Shown here piece after piece: positions 1 to 9,390 of a stretch of 64,000 nt of DNA. The stretch's first letter is position 1. Each line of letters starts with the position of its first letter. Origin of the DNA: Shewanella sp. NFH-SH190041 (lineage in GTDB: Bacteria > Pseudomonadota > Gammaproteobacteria > Enterobacterales > Shewanellaceae); contig NZ_AP026070.1 of assembly GCF_024363255.1 (NCBI RefSeq), positions 3,720,001 through 3,784,000 of the forward strand, in the 5' to 3' direction. A program made the position numbers and the translations under genes. The notes beneath the pieces were generated by a model that saw only the letters and a list, made by a program, of their open reading frames with translations, did not search any database and was not told the DNA's origin.

Positions 1-156
1 ACCCTGAGCCAACTGGGAATTCCCGCTGATAAAATGCAACAACTGATGGCGATGGTGATGCAGAACCCTGCGTTGATCAAAGAAGCCGTTGAAGAGCTGG
101 GACTGGACTTTGCCAAAGTGGAAGCTGCTAAAGCCAAACTGCAACAAAACGCCTGA
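1..156 (+). CDS. DUF2999 family protein, C-terminal fragment (partial)
   Basis: An open frame runs from the first base of the window to a TGA at 154-156, so only the last 51 residues are visible. The reading includes the stretches MQQLMAMVMQNPALIKEAVEELGLD and KVEAAKAKL in sequence order, which resembles the short DUF2999 proteins of Shewanella and Vibrio (about 80 residues, function unknown). The fragment is soluble, helical and highly charged. The start codon lies outside the window. The family call is from memory of the sequence and is moderate in confidence; that the frame is coding is more certain than its family. Confidence 0.6.
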   Translation, partial: TLSQLGIPADKMQQLMAMVMQNPALIKEAVEELGLDFAKVEAAKAKLQQNA

Positions 157-261
157 TTTAAGTCGGCTTACGATTATGCTCCCGACCAGATGGCATATGC
201 TATTGAGCCGGGGGCTACCATTGCCTACAATAGCCGCCTTTTTACTCATAGAAATAGACTT

Positions 262-510
262 ATGAACGCTACGACTTCTCAACCGGCACTGCCGGATCGC
301 CTGTCAGTTAACCCTCGCAGCCAGTACTATGCTGCTGAATATTTTGAACACGATATCGGTATCAAAATCAACGGCAAAGAACGCTTCGACGTTGAAGAAT
401 ACTGCATTAGCGAAGGCTGGGTTAAAGTGGCCTCCCGCAAGGCATTAGATCGCCGCGGCCAACCACTGATGATGACAGTAAAAGGTGAAGTAGAAGCTTT
501 CTACAAATAA
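262..510 (+). CDS. DUF3297 family protein
   Basis: Small cytoplasmic protein of 82 residues, function unknown. The pattern ALPDRLSVNPRS, then a central INGKE, then VEEYCISEGWVKV and a terminal GEVEAFYK, is the recognisable pattern of the DUF3297 family, whose members are usually about 80 residues. The frame is open from 190, but I chose the ATG at 262 because the family begins a few residues before ALPDRLS, and the extra 24 upstream residues have no family counterpart. No membrane segment or signal peptide is seen. A hairpin terminator follows at 534-560. Confidence 0.85.
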   Translation: MNATTSQPALPDRLSVNPRSQYYAAEYFEHDIGIKINGKERFDVEEYCISEGWVKVASRKALDRRGQPLMMTVKGEVEAFYK

Positions 511-533
511 GCCTGACTGACCGACTCATCTGT

Positions 534-560
534 CGGCAGACCCCGTCTGCCGCTTATCTT
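534..560 (+). terminator. Rho-independent terminator after DUF3297 gene
   Basis: Perfect 8 bp stem CGGCAGAC / GTCTGCCG with a CCC loop, followed by a moderately T-rich tail. It lies 24 bases after the DUF3297 stop. Confidence 0.65.
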
Positions 561-928
561 CATAACCTACCGCTATCTCTAATATCACTTTATACCCTTT
601 ACGCCTATCAACAAGCTCCCCCGCGACTGGTTCGTGCATAAAATAAAAACTCTGCCAAAACAGTCATAAAGACAGAATTGCTGACGTCACTAGCAAACGG
701 CATTTCCTACCAGGCAATACAAATTGTTACAATGGCGATCAAAGTCGCAGATTTAACCGCCATAACTCCCTAGGATGTCAGCCGGTTAAGCGGTCCCTTT
801 ATTAGTTGATTCGCGCAAAAAAGCACCAATAAATTCTTACAATAACTGATTGGCTAGCATCATGTTTATCCAGTCTTCGTACCCTGTGCTCTGTCTAGAA
901 TCCAATTTAACACTACACAGGAAATGCC
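561..928. other. Intergenic region upstream of tsgA
   Basis: About 370 bases without a gene. No open frame with a ribosome site, no strong inverted repeat and no convincing CRP or FNR box was found. It presumably holds the tsgA promoter. An AGGAAAT stretch at 919-925 precedes the tsgA ATG and serves as its ribosome binding site. Confidence 0.5.
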
Positions 929-2116
929 ATGATAAACCGTAATCGTACGCTGCTGACATGGATCAGTTTTCTATCCTATGCCCTGACCGGGTCACTGATC
1001 ATTGTGACCGGCATGGTGATGGGTAACATTGCCAGCTATTTCAACCTGCCTATATCCAGTATGAGTAATACTTTTACTTTTCTGAACACGGGTATTCTGA
1101 TCTCTATTTTTCTTAACGTTTGGCTGATGGAAATTGTGCCGCTGAAACGTCAGTTAAGCTTCGGCTTCCTGCTGATGGTATTGGCCGTACTGGGATTGAT
1201 GTTCGGCAAAAACCTGGCCATCTTCTCTGCCTGTATGTTTATCCTCGGGGTTATCAGCGGGATCACCATGTCAATTGGTACCTATCTGATCACCCATGAA
1301 TACCAAGGTAAACAACGCGGTTCCCGTCTGCTGTTCACTGACTCTTTCTTCAGTATGGCCGGGATGATTTTCCCAATTATCTCTTCTCGTCTGTTGGCGC
1401 ACCACTTTGAATGGTATTGGATTTACGCCTGTATTGGCCTGATTTATCTGGCTATCTTTGTGCTGGCTCAAATCTCTCAATTCCCAGCTTTAGACAAAAA
1501 GCCTGCTGTTACAGAACAAGCTCAGGAAAAAGAGTCTTGGGGACTGGGGGTTGTCTTCCTGTCGATTGCCGCGCTGGCCTATATTCTGGGTCAATTAAGC
1601 TTTATCAGCTGGGTACCACAATACGCGACAGAAACACTGAAAGTCTCTCTTGATAGCGCAGGTAATATGGTGAGCTACTTCTGGGGCGCTTACATGCTGG
1701 GAATGTGGTTCTTTAGTGCCGTACTGAAACACTTTGACCTGCAACGCTTTGTGATGGTTCTGGCCGCACTGGCTACCGTACTGATGTATTGGTTCAATGT
1801 GGATACCAATCCTCAGCATATGCTGTACGTCATTGCTCTGCTGGGCTTCTTCAGCAGTGCCATTTACACCACTATCATTACTCTGGGCTCACAACAGACC
1901 AGAAACGCATCGCCAAAACTGGTCAACTTTATCCTGCTGTGCGGTACCATCGGTACCATGTTGACCTTTGTGGTTACCAGCCCAATTGTGAAGCATTTCA
2001 GCTTCCATGCCTCACTGGTAACAGCAAATGCCTTGTATGCTCTGGTATTTGTCATGTGTCTGCTGACCGGCTTTGTGACTAAACACCGCATTTACGGTCA
2101 CGCCACCAGCCATTAG
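929..2116 (+). CDS. tsgA: TsgA, MFS transporter
   Basis: 395-residue inner-membrane protein of the major facilitator superfamily with about 12 hydrophobic segments. It is very close along its whole length to E. coli TsgA: the N-terminal [13 protein letters not shown], the segment [19 protein letters not shown], the loop [20 protein letters not shown], and the late motif [19 protein letters not shown] are all recognisable. Substrate is unknown; in Salmonella the gene was named for tellurite/selenite and sugar related phenotypes, so the substrate should be treated as open. The length equals the family norm. It appears monocistronic, with an AGGAAAT ribosome site and a terminator at 2164-2190. 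Confidence 0.93.
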   Translation: MINRNRTLLTWISFLSYALTGSLIIVTGMVMGNIASYFNLPISSMSNTFTFLNTGILISIFLNVWLMEIVPLKRQLSFGFLLMVLAVLGLMFGKNLAIFSACMFILGVISGITMSIGTYLITHEYQGKQRGSRLLFTDSFFSMAGMIFPIISSRLLAHHFEWYWIYACIGLIYLAIFVLAQISQFPALDKKPAVTEQAQEKESWGLGVVFLSIAALAYILGQLSFISWVPQYATETLKVSLDSAGNMVSYFWGAYMLGMWFFSAVLKHFDLQRFVMVLAALATVLMYWFNVDTNPQHMLYVIALLGFFSSAIYTTIITLGSQQTRNASPKLVNFILLCGTIGTMLTFVVTSPIVKHFSFHASLVTANALYALVFVMCLLTGFVTKHRIYGHATSH

Positions 2117-2163
2117 TTGCTAAGCGCCTGCTGGCACAATAACGCCACTTGTTTGATACCAAA

Positions 2164-2190
2164 GGCTCGCCATTCGGCGGGCCTTTTTTA
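2164..2190 (+). terminator. Rho-independent terminator of tsgA
   Basis: GGCTCGCC, loop ATTC, GGCGGGCC, then TTTTTTAT. An 8 bp GC-rich stem (one G-U pair) directly followed by a T run, 48 bases after the tsgA stop. Confidence 0.9.
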
Positions 2191-2332
2191 TCCCTAACGT
2201 CAGCCAAATTGCTACACAATGTAAACGTATCAATTTCATTCATAGCCTTTTATCAACATAGCTGGATATACTCCTTGACGATGATTTTCCAATTAAAACA
2301 AGTACCCAAATCATACCCAAGGAGAACCACTC

Positions 2333-4357
2333 GTGAAGAAAGTTGGTATTTCACTGCTGTGCGCCATGCTGCCGCTGGCCTCTGCTGTGGCAGAAGAAAA
2401 CAAGCCACTTTCGGTTGATGTGCTGTGGCAACTCAATCGTATCGGCAGTCCCATTATTTCCCCCGATGGCGAGCAGATTATTGCGCCAGTGACCCAATAC
2501 AATGTCGATACAGATAAAGGCGCAACCCAGCTGTATCTGTTCAATGAAGATGGCAAAACCCAGCGACCACTGACAGTGGTAGGCATGCGAGTCAGTGAGC
2601 CGGTCTTCTCTCCCGATGGCAAGACCCTGGCCTTTATCAGTAAGCGTAATGATGACGAAGCTGGTCAGATTTATCTGCTGCCCATGGATGGCCCTGGTGA
2701 AGCCCAGCGCCTGACTGACGTGCCAACCGGTGTGTATGGTATCAAGTGGGTCGGCGAGCATATTTACTTTATCAGCCGCATCTACCCGGGCCAGAACTGG
2801 GATGAGATGGGTGAACAACTCAAAGCCGATAAGGATGACAAGGTATCGGCCCAGCAGTGGAATGCCCTGCCTTATTCTCATTTCGACCACTGGCTGGATG
2901 AGAACAAGCAAGCCCATGTTTTTCGTATTGCGGTCAAAGGTGGCGAGGTTGAAGCCATTACCCAGCCACTGAATATTGAGTTACCCCGTGCCTACCAAAG
3001 CGCTAGCAGCTATGACATTCACCCAGATGGCAAGCAAATTGCCTTTAACGCCAATGGTTGGGAAAACCAAGTTGACCCTAATATTGATATCTTTCTGGCC
3101 ACAATCGGCAGTAACAACGCTGTTAACCTGACAGCAGAAAACCCGGCGCCGGATGCCAGTCCACAGTTTAGCCCTGACGGTGATACTTTAGCTTATACCC
3201 GCCAACGGATCCCCGGCTTCTACGCCGATACCGCCAATCTGGTTCTGGTGGATTTAGATGACAACAGCAAGCAAGCGATCACCACGGACTGGGATCGCTC
3301 TGTGTCTAGCTGGACTTGGAATGAGGACAGTGATGGTTTTTATGCTGCCATTGATGATGCAGGCACCAGTCGGCTATATAAAATTAGCGTAAAAGGTAAG
3401 GTAAAAGCTATCACCCAAGCCACCAACTTCGGCAAACCGGCAATAAGTAATGACGGCACCTTAGTTGCTACCAATGACAGCTTTTTGTACCCCGCTCGCT
3501 TAGTGAAGGTCAATCCCCGTAACGGTAACACCACCCGTTTAGACACCTTTAACGATGACATCCTTAAAGATGTGGATATGGGCAGCTATGAGTCGGTGAC
3601 CTATAAAGGCTACAACGGCGATGATATTCAGATGTGGGTGCACTACCCCCCAGGCTTTGATAAGCAAAAGAAATATCCGCTGATGATGCTGGTACACGGT
3701 GGGCCGCACAATGCCATCACCGACGGCTTCCACTACCGCTGGAACGCCCAAACCTTCGCGTCTTGGGGCTATGTCACGGCTTGGCCTAATTTCCATGGTT
3801 CCAGTGGTTTTGGGCAAGCATTTGCCGATTCCATCAACCCGGACTGGAAGAACAAGTCACTGGAGGATGTGCTTAAAGCCACCGAGTGGTTTGCAGCCAA
3901 GCCCTGGATTGACTCAGATCGCATGGTAGCCGGTGGTGCCAGTTATGGCGGTTACTTAACATCCATCATTCTGGGCAGCCAGCATCCCTTCAAAGCCCTG
4001 CTGATCCACGCAGCTGTGTATAACATGTACTCACAGATGGCGGCAGACTTTGCAGTGCACGCCACCCGCTTTGGTCACTACTGGGAAAAGCCAGAAATTT
4101 ATCAGGCCATTTCACCCCATTACTTTGCCGGAAACTTTAATACCCCGACATTGGTTATTCATGGGCAAAAGGATTACCGCGTCCCTGTGGGGCAGGGGTT
4201 TGAACTATTCCGCACCCTGCAAAGCCGAGGGGTGGAATCACGCATGATTTACTTCCCAGATGAAAACCACTGGATTATGAAACCCAATAACTCCATTTAT
4301 TGGTATAACCAAGTAGAAGACTGGATGACAAAATTCGCCGCCCCAGGTGGGCGCTGA
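2333..4357 (+). CDS. Exported S9 family prolyl oligopeptidase (dipeptidyl/acylaminoacyl peptidase type)
   Basis: 674-residue secreted serine peptidase. The first ~20 residues are a Sec signal peptide ending near SAVA-EEN. Residues ~30-400 form a WD40/TolB-like beta-propeller with repeated PDG (ISPDGEQ, FSPDGKT, FSPDGDT), and residues ~440-674 an alpha/beta hydrolase domain. The catalytic triad is visible: Ser537 in GASYGGY, Asp614 in HGQKDYRVP and His646 in DENHWI. Family members cleave short peptides in the periplasm. The start is a GTG at 2333 with AAGGAG at 2319-2324; no ATG in frame gives a signal peptide. It stands alone and ends before a hairpin at 4379-4401. Confidence 0.92.
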   Translation: MKKVGISLLCAMLPLASAVAEENKPLSVDVLWQLNRIGSPIISPDGEQIIAPVTQYNVDTDKGATQLYLFNEDGKTQRPLTVVGMRVSEPVFSPDGKTLAFISKRNDDEAGQIYLLPMDGPGEAQRLTDVPTGVYGIKWVGEHIYFISRIYPGQNWDEMGEQLKADKDDKVSAQQWNALPYSHFDHWLDENKQAHVFRIAVKGGEVEAITQPLNIELPRAYQSASSYDIHPDGKQIAFNANGWENQVDPNIDIFLATIGSNNAVNLTAENPAPDASPQFSPDGDTLAYTRQRIPGFYADTANLVLVDLDDNSKQAITTDWDRSVSSWTWNEDSDGFYAAIDDAGTSRLYKISVKGKVKAITQATNFGKPAISNDGTLVATNDSFLYPARLVKVNPRNGNTTRLDTFNDDILKDVDMGSYESVTYKGYNGDDIQMWVHYPPGFDKQKKYPLMMLVHGGPHNAITDGFHYRWNAQTFASWGYVTAWPNFHGSSGFGQAFADSINPDWKNKSLEDVLKATEWFAAKPWIDSDRMVAGGASYGGYLTSIILGSQHPFKALLIHAAVYNMYSQMAADFAVHATRFGHYWEKPEIYQAISPHYFAGNFNTPTLVIHGQKDYRVPVGQGFELFRTLQSRGVESRMIYFPDENHWIMKPNNSIYWYNQVEDWMTKFAAPGGR

Positions 4358-4378
4358 AATTAACTTAGGTCAACAACA

Positions 4379-4402
4379 GCCGGATGCAGTAAGCATCCGG
4401 CG
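4379..4402 (+). terminator. Hairpin terminator after S9 peptidase gene
   Basis: 9 bp stem GCCGGATGC / GCATCCGGC with a 5-base loop, 22 bases after the stop. The T tract after it is poor, so termination may be partial. Confidence 0.6.
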
Positions 4403-4475
4403 TTATACACTCAGATCAACAGACTCCCCCTGCGACTTGGGGAAATAGATCTGGCTCGCAATCAAGGAAATGATC

Positions 4476-4937
4476 ATGAAACCATTACTGCTCTGTCTGG
4501 CTACCCTGTGCGTCAGTGGCTCAGTGCTCGCCGCCCCGTTACAGTTTGGTACTGGTGCCGATGACAGCAAGCTTACCCCAATATCCCAAGTACTGGCCGA
4601 TCCCATCCCCTTTTTAACTCAGCCTGTAACAGTAAAGGGCACCATTGTCGGAGTCTGTGAAAAGCGCGGCTGCTGGGTCAAACTGGCGTCGGATAAACGC
4701 TTCCAACAGCTGAGAATTAAAGTGAAAGATGGTGACATGGTATTTCCCCTCAGCACCAAAGGTCGTGATGCCCTGGCCACCGGCACACTTCAGCCACTGG
4801 AATATGATTTAGATACCACCCGGCGCATCTTGGCCAATAATGCCCAACAGCAAGGGGAAACATTTGACCCCGCCAGTGTGACAACTGCCATGACGGTATA
4901 TCAGTTGGTACCAACCGGAGTCACCATCCTTGACTAA
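4476..4937 (+). CDS. DUF4920 domain protein, exported
   Basis: 153-residue exported protein with an N-terminal signal peptide (MKPLLLCLATLCVSGSVLAA-PL) and a DUF4920 domain. The section VKGTIVGVCEKRGCWVKLAS carries the CxKxGCW pair of cysteines typical of this family and of related OB-fold-like periplasmic proteins; a metal or redox role is possible but unproven. An ATG at 4470 is also in frame, but AAGGAA at 4464-4469 abuts it, giving impossible spacing, whereas 4476 is about 7 bases away. The decayed PepSY-type gene starts 2 bases after its stop, so the two were probably an operon. Confidence 0.8.
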   Translation: MKPLLLCLATLCVSGSVLAAPLQFGTGADDSKLTPISQVLADPIPFLTQPVTVKGTIVGVCEKRGCWVKLASDKRFQQLRIKVKDGDMVFPLSTKGRDALATGTLQPLEYDLDTTRRILANNAQQQGETFDPASVTTAMTVYQLVPTGVTILD

Positions 4938-4938
4938 C

Positions 4939-5240
4939 ATGCGGATAAGCAAGAGAAACACACGCCGACGTCCTATCAACTGGTTCCGACTCACCCGCAG
5001 CTTACATCGGGACATCGGCTATTTCTGTATTGGCATGACGTGCGTGTTTGCGGTATCCGGTATTGCGGTTAATCATCTGGATGACTGGAATGCTAATTAT
5101 GTAATATGACCTTGCTTACTGGCAGGTATTCTTGTCCCGCTGGGCTACATCTTGATCTGATATATCGCTATCTATGATGACGACAGAAATAGGATATTGA
5201 ACTGTAAATGTCCCTTTCCCAACATGGTATCACTGTAGTT
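4939..5240 (+). pseudogene. Decayed PepSY-associated TM protein gene
   Basis: An ATG at 4939, one base past the DUF4920 stop, opens a 56-residue frame ending in TGA at 5107-5109. It contains RLTRSLHRDIGYFCIGMT and a hydrophobic stretch ending in SGIAVNHLDDWN, the typical N-terminus of PepSY-associated TM-helix proteins (normally about 200 residues). In the same frame just after the stop is LLAGILVPLGYILI, then another TGA (5158-5160) and YIAIYDDD, which looks like the normal C-terminal membrane segment. The middle of the gene is therefore missing and two stops interrupt what remains. The family name is from memory; the decay is read directly. A short functional peptide is possible but unlikely. 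Confidence 0.6.
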
Positions 5241-5600
5241 ACTAACAAAGTTATCAACAGGAAGATAAAGCGACTTTTACCGCAAAAAACCTAAAACTTT
5301 ATACTTAAAAATAAACACTTAGTCTGTTTTTATCCCCAAATACAAATCTGATAATTCTTCTTCAACCCAGCAAATTAAACATTTTATTAACATTTAACTT
5401 TTACTCTCTCACGACGGGATATAACAACACACAACCTGTGCATGAAATCACTTCTGAGTCGCACCTCCGCAACCAGGCTGTTATTTCATCCCGATAACCC
5501 AATACCAACCTGAAACTTTGTTCATCATCACAATAAAAATACGCAACAAAATAAGTTTAAGGGTATGAATATTAGTAACTTATTTAATTAACTTCGACAC
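5241..5600. other. Intergenic region before the FUSC gene
   Basis: About 360 AT-rich bases with no supported gene, no strong hairpin and no repeat. It probably contains the promoter of the FUSC-type gene starting at 5619. Confidence 0.5.
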
Positions 5601-5618
5601 CATCCCCATGAGGGGCAC

Positions 5619-7826
5619 ATGCAGGCGTTTCTATCAATGACGCCGCGAAAAACCTTGATCGATGATAAAATTCAGAGAAATTTCTCCAGTCAATTGACGG
5701 CTATGAATCCATTGCGTCCCCGTCTTAATCACTGGCGACAGATATATCGACTATTGCACCACCCCGCATTACGTTATGTGCTTAATCTGCGCGCCAATAT
5801 TGCATCTTTAAGTTTTATTACCTGTTCGCTACCCCTGTTTCTGATGGGGCAAGTCACTACAGGTATTGCCCTGTCACTGGGCAGTATTGCCTGTGGCTTA
5901 GCCGATACCGCCAGCGTCAGCCGCCACCGGGTGATTGACTTCGTTATCACTCTGGGGCTGTTTTTCCTCAACAGCTTGGCGGTAGTGCTGCTGTTTAGTC
6001 ATACTGCGGCTTTCGTGGCCTATATTGGACTGAGCAGCTTTTTCCTCTTTATGCTGGCACTGTATTCTCCTCGGCTTGGTGGCATCGGTTTTGCCACCAT
6101 TTTGTTGGGGATCTACACCATGATCCTGCACAGCCCCACCCTGTCTATCTGGCATTTACCACTGGCATTGTCGATTGGCGCTATCTGGTACGGTTTGTGG
6201 CAATGGCTGGCAAATCGTACCTTACCTGGCCAGGAAGACCGGGATCTGCTGTATGAAATTTTCCAGTCCCTTGGACGTAAACTGCAATCCCATGCCTGGC
6301 CGTTGACCCACAGTGGCGACTACAACACCTTTGTGGAAACCGCACGGCTGCGGGCAGTTTATAGCGCTAAATTTAATGCATTGCAGAACCGGGTTAACCA
6401 ACAGCTATCCGCCGGGGAAAACCGCCCTGAGCTGGGGCGGCTTCTCAGTGCGATGAAAGCAGCTGACAGCGTATCTGAACAAACCCGGCTGATGCACTTT
6501 ACCCCCAGCCCGGCATTTCAAATCGCCCACAGTGACTGGCTCGAAAAAATTGATCGCCTGACCCGAGAGATGGCTGAAAGTCTTCGGAGCATCAAACCTG
6601 GCAATAGTGGGTTTACCCTGCCAGACATCGACTTTACTGCGCTGCGTCAAGCACCGGAAGATGACAGCTTTCGCCGCGAGAGCCTGCTGGCACTTGGCTT
6701 TATTGATAAGCTGGAATTGATTTATATCGCGCTGGCGGAGCTGAAAACTGACTCAGTGCATATCTGTCGGCCCCATCCAGCGACAGATAGTGGTGCTCAT
6801 CATTGCCATTTTTCCTGGCGAACACCCGCAATGCTGTGGCAGCGCTTTATCAGTCAGATGACGCTGGATTCCAGTTATTTTCGTCATGCTTTACGGGGGG
6901 CATTATGTCTGACCGTCGGGCTGATTATTGTGCGCTGGTATGATTTGGAATTTGGCTTCTGGACCCTGATGACCAGCCTACTGGTGCTACGCCCAAACCT
7001 GTCAATGACTTGGTCGCGACTGTTACACCGACTGGGCGGTACCCTTTCAGGGCTGGCCGTGGTAGCACTAATGCTGCACTGGCAGGTACATAGCCTGACA
7101 TTACTGCTGGTGTTCTGTCTTGCTGCAATTGTGTTTTTCCATACCTCCGCCCGCCAGTATGGCATTAGCGTTTTTTGTGTGACCCTGTTTGTATTTTCCG
7201 GTTTTGCCCTCAATGGTCAGGGAAATATTATCTTGCTGCCACGACTGGAAAATACCCTACTGGGAGTCGCGCTACCGATTATCTTTGTGTTTTTTATCGC
7301 CCCGGGCTGGCAAAAACATGCCTTCCCCAGCCAACTACTCAACACAGTGAATGGTTATCTGGGATATCTGACAACACTAAAACAGCAACTGCAATCTGGT
7401 AGTCAGGCTGACGCGGCGTTACTAGAAGAAAATTTCCGGCTCTGTGTGCGTAACGATACCAACCTGTTTGATCACTGGCTGGGTTATCTGGCGGAACCCA
7501 GACCCCGTAACAAAACCTCAGAAGCCATTGTACTGTGCTGCCGCAGCTCCAATATTATGCTGCGTTTACTCACCCGGCTGCACCATGGTCCCAGAGATAA
7601 CAGCATGGCATTACAACAGGCTCTGGATTTGACCATCAGTGATTTTACGCACCTGCTTGAAGGGTTGCAGCGTAGTCATACTTCACCACACTTCTTTGAT
7701 TATCTGAGTGATCATCAGGCAGAAATTACCCCTAAGCTAAAAGAGTTGGAACATCAAAGCGGTCAATTAACTATGATTGATATCCTGCATTATCTGCGTC
7801 AGGAAGTCGAAATCCTTGGCCGCTGA
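5619..7826 (+). CDS. YccS/YhfK-type FUSC family inner-membrane protein
   Basis: 735-residue integral membrane protein of the TIGR01667 (YccS/YhfK) group in the fusaric-acid-resistance superfamily. Two hydrophobic blocks, ~50-200 and ~410-570, each with five or six membrane segments, are separated by a soluble ~200-residue domain, and a soluble C-terminal domain follows (~570-735). Segments such as LRANIASLSF, YSPRLGGIGFATILLGIYTM, FGFWTLMTSLLVLRPN and HRLGGTLSGL are characteristic. Members are presumed exporters, but substrates are not established. The ATG at 5619 has GAGGGG upstream; an in-frame ATG at 5703 would give 707 residues, closer to the usual length, so the start is uncertain. The stop TGA lies inside the first unit of a GATGCTA tandem repeat. 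Confidence 0.88.
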   Translation: MQAFLSMTPRKTLIDDKIQRNFSSQLTAMNPLRPRLNHWRQIYRLLHHPALRYVLNLRANIASLSFITCSLPLFLMGQVTTGIALSLGSIACGLADTASVSRHRVIDFVITLGLFFLNSLAVVLLFSHTAAFVAYIGLSSFFLFMLALYSPRLGGIGFATILLGIYTMILHSPTLSIWHLPLALSIGAIWYGLWQWLANRTLPGQEDRDLLYEIFQSLGRKLQSHAWPLTHSGDYNTFVETARLRAVYSAKFNALQNRVNQQLSAGENRPELGRLLSAMKAADSVSEQTRLMHFTPSPAFQIAHSDWLEKIDRLTREMAESLRSIKPGNSGFTLPDIDFTALRQAPEDDSFRRESLLALGFIDKLELIYIALAELKTDSVHICRPHPATDSGAHHCHFSWRTPAMLWQRFISQMTLDSSYFRHALRGALCLTVGLIIVRWYDLEFGFWTLMTSLLVLRPNLSMTWSRLLHRLGGTLSGLAVVALMLHWQVHSLTLLLVFCLAAIVFFHTSARQYGISVFCVTLFVFSGFALNGQGNIILLPRLENTLLGVALPIIFVFFIAPGWQKHAFPSQLLNTVNGYLGYLTTLKQQLQSGSQADAALLEENFRLCVRNDTNLFDHWLGYLAEPRPRNKTSEAIVLCCRSSNIMLRLLTRLHHGPRDNSMALQQALDLTISDFTHLLEGLQRSHTSPHFFDYLSDHQAEITPKLKELEHQSGQLTMIDILHYLRQEVEILGR

Positions 7827-7888
7827 TGCTAGATGCTAGATGCTAGATGCTAGATGCTAGATGCTAGATGCTAGATGCTAGATGCTAG
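7825..7888. repeat. Tandem heptanucleotide repeat (GATGCTA)x9
   Basis: Nine perfect copies of the 7-mer GATGCTA plus one extra G, starting at the second base of the FUSC gene stop codon (TGA 7824-7826). Each junction creates a CTAG, a tetranucleotide that is rare in enterobacterial-type genomes. Copy number cannot change the protein because the stop is in unit one. It lies just before a terminator. Confidence 0.97.
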
Positions 7889-7898
7889 CCAAGTAGAT

Positions 7899-7930
7899 AA
7901 AAAAATCCCCGCTACACAGGGGATTTTTTT
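7899..7930. terminator. Bidirectional terminator between FUSC and AraC genes
   Basis: AAAAAAATCCCC, loop GCTACACA, GGGGATTTTTTT. The A/T-flanked stem works on both strands and separates the convergent FUSC (+) and AraC-type (-) genes; its right arm overlaps the last bases of the AraC gene. Confidence 0.9.
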
Positions 7931-8687
7931 ATAGGGTCTGGCGATACTGTTTTGGCGTTAGCCCAAACATTTGTCGGAATCTGGCACTGAATCGCGCCTC
8001 AGACTGATAACCACAAGCCAAAGCAGTATCCAATGCCGAGTAATCCTGTTGTAACAGGGACAAGGCATGCATCATGCGGATCCGAGTTAACAATGGCCGA
8101 AACCCAGTTTGCTGCGCGGCCAACTTGCGTGTCATGGTGGCACGGCTCATATGAAAGGTGCGGCAGACTTGTTCTAATTGATAATCCCGTCCCGGCTCGG
8201 CAGCAAAATAGCGGCTAAGTTTATCCACCAATGACTCACGGTCAGCCGGAAACAAGCCTCCCAGTGCGCCATGGTGCCGCAATTGCGCATAAAAACCCTG
8301 CAGCAAATGTTGTTGCGCACTGTGACACAACGTGGGCATCTGATATAAGGTATCGAAATACCAACTCAGAGTCCCATCCACTGCCAATATTGGCGGGGCT
8401 GAGGCGATATCAGCATAGTCCCCTGCTGCCATTTCCGGGGGAGATAACAGCCCTAAAGTGCGGGAGGTAAATTGCCCGGCGCTGGGTTCATTACTGAAGG
8501 TTAAACTGGTGCCAGCTGGCACCAATAGCCAGTGGCTAGCAGTGAGGGTTAAGGTCTGCTCTTGCCACCACAATTGTTTTGCGCCTTTTTCTACCCAAAT
8601 CAATGTTGGCATATGGATAAACACATTCCGTAGTGACTGGCGAGCACGGCCACTAAAGCGGCCGGGAAGAACCAATTTTTGACTCAT
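7929..8687 (-). CDS. AraC family transcriptional regulator
   Basis: 252-residue cytoplasmic DNA-binding protein. The N-terminal half (~1-140) is a cupin-like sensing region; the C-terminal ~100 residues hold the two helix-turn-helix motifs of the AraC family, seen in LEQVCRTFHMSRATMTRKLA and in ALACGYQSEARFSARFRQMFGLTPKQYR. The frame is open to 8705, but GAGGAG lies just before an internal ATG at 8687, giving MSQKLVLPGR as the better N-terminus. Its nearest neighbour upstream is the PEBP gene on the same strand, 31 bases away, so the two could be co-transcribed. The effector is unknown. Confidence 0.88.
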   Translation of the reverse strand: MSQKLVLPGRFSGRARQSLRNVFIHMPTLIWVEKGAKQLWWQEQTLTLTASHWLLVPAGTSLTFSNEPSAGQFTSRTLGLLSPPEMAAGDYADIASAPPILAVDGTLSWYFDTLYQMPTLCHSAQQHLLQGFYAQLRHHGALGGLFPADRESLVDKLSRYFAAEPGRDYQLEQVCRTFHMSRATMTRKLAAQQTGFRPLLTRIRMMHALSLLQQDYSALDTALACGYQSEARFSARFRQMFGLTPKQYRQTL

Positions 8688-8718
8688 AACACTCCTCAGC
8701 GCCACCGCATTTAAGCGC

Positions 8719-9261
8719 TTATTGCCCCTTGTTGGTATAAGTGGCTGTTAACTTAGCATGGGCTAAAGATTTTGCCCGCAGCATATAGCCCACTAACGCA
8801 GCAGAGGCATTATCCGGCAGTGCTAACTTAGCATCGGGCAATGCCCAGACGGTAAATTGATATCTGTGCATACCATCACCTGCAGGAGGGCACACGCCAC
8901 CAAAACCCTGCCCGCCATAGTCATTGGTTAACTCATCAGCCCCTTTGATATGGCCGGATGCACCACGTTTTAGCGTGGTCGTTTTTACCGGAATATTCAC
9001 TACCTGCCAATGCCACCAGCCACTGCCGGTCGGCGCATCTGGATCAAAAGCCGTCACCGCATAACTCTTGGTGCCCGCTGGTGCCCCCTGCCAACTCAAC
9101 TGCGGAGAAAGGTTACCGCCACTACAACCAAACCCCTGATAAACAAAGGTGTCAGCCATCGGGCTGCCTTCCTGAATATCCCGACTGGTCAGTGTCATGG
9201 CGCTGGCTGTCAGAGGCAAAAGCCCCAGTAGTGCAATCAGTGTCATTTTTTTCATCATCAA
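8719..9261 (-). CDS. YbhB/YbcL family Raf kinase inhibitor-like protein (PEBP), exported
   Basis: 180-residue phosphatidylethanolamine-binding-protein homologue with a signal peptide (MMMKKMTLIALLGLLPLTASA). The family signatures are present: the DPDAPTGSGWWHWQVVNIP motif forming the anion-binding pocket, and GGVCPPAGDGMHRYQFTVWAL. Bacterial members bind small anionic or phospholipid-like ligands; the bacterial role is not settled. The first ATG is at 9261 with GTGGGGAA upstream; a start at the fourth residue is also possible. It lies 31 bases upstream of the AraC-type gene on the same strand. Confidence 0.93.
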   Translation of the reverse strand: MMMKKMTLIALLGLLPLTASAMTLTSRDIQEGSPMADTFVYQGFGCSGGNLSPQLSWQGAPAGTKSYAVTAFDPDAPTGSGWWHWQVVNIPVKTTTLKRGASGHIKGADELTNDYGGQGFGGVCPPAGDGMHRYQFTVWALPDAKLALPDNASAALVGYMLRAKSLAHAKLTATYTNKGQ

Positions 9262-9390
9262 TTCCCCACATCCTATTCTCGTTACCCATGCTAAGCCCCG
9301 TAAGCATTTAATTGACTAAGCAATCACTATCTGGCCGGCGTCAGCGCGTGAAATAAGTGTATCCAAGCTTTTGGTGATAAACGGGCACAA

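Noticed and set aside
2351..2917. 188-codon minus-strand frame opposite the S9 peptidase
   Set aside because: Antisense shadow; no start context.
7825..7888. CRISPR array
   Set aside because: The repeat is a pure 7 bp tandem array without spacers; no cas genes are present.
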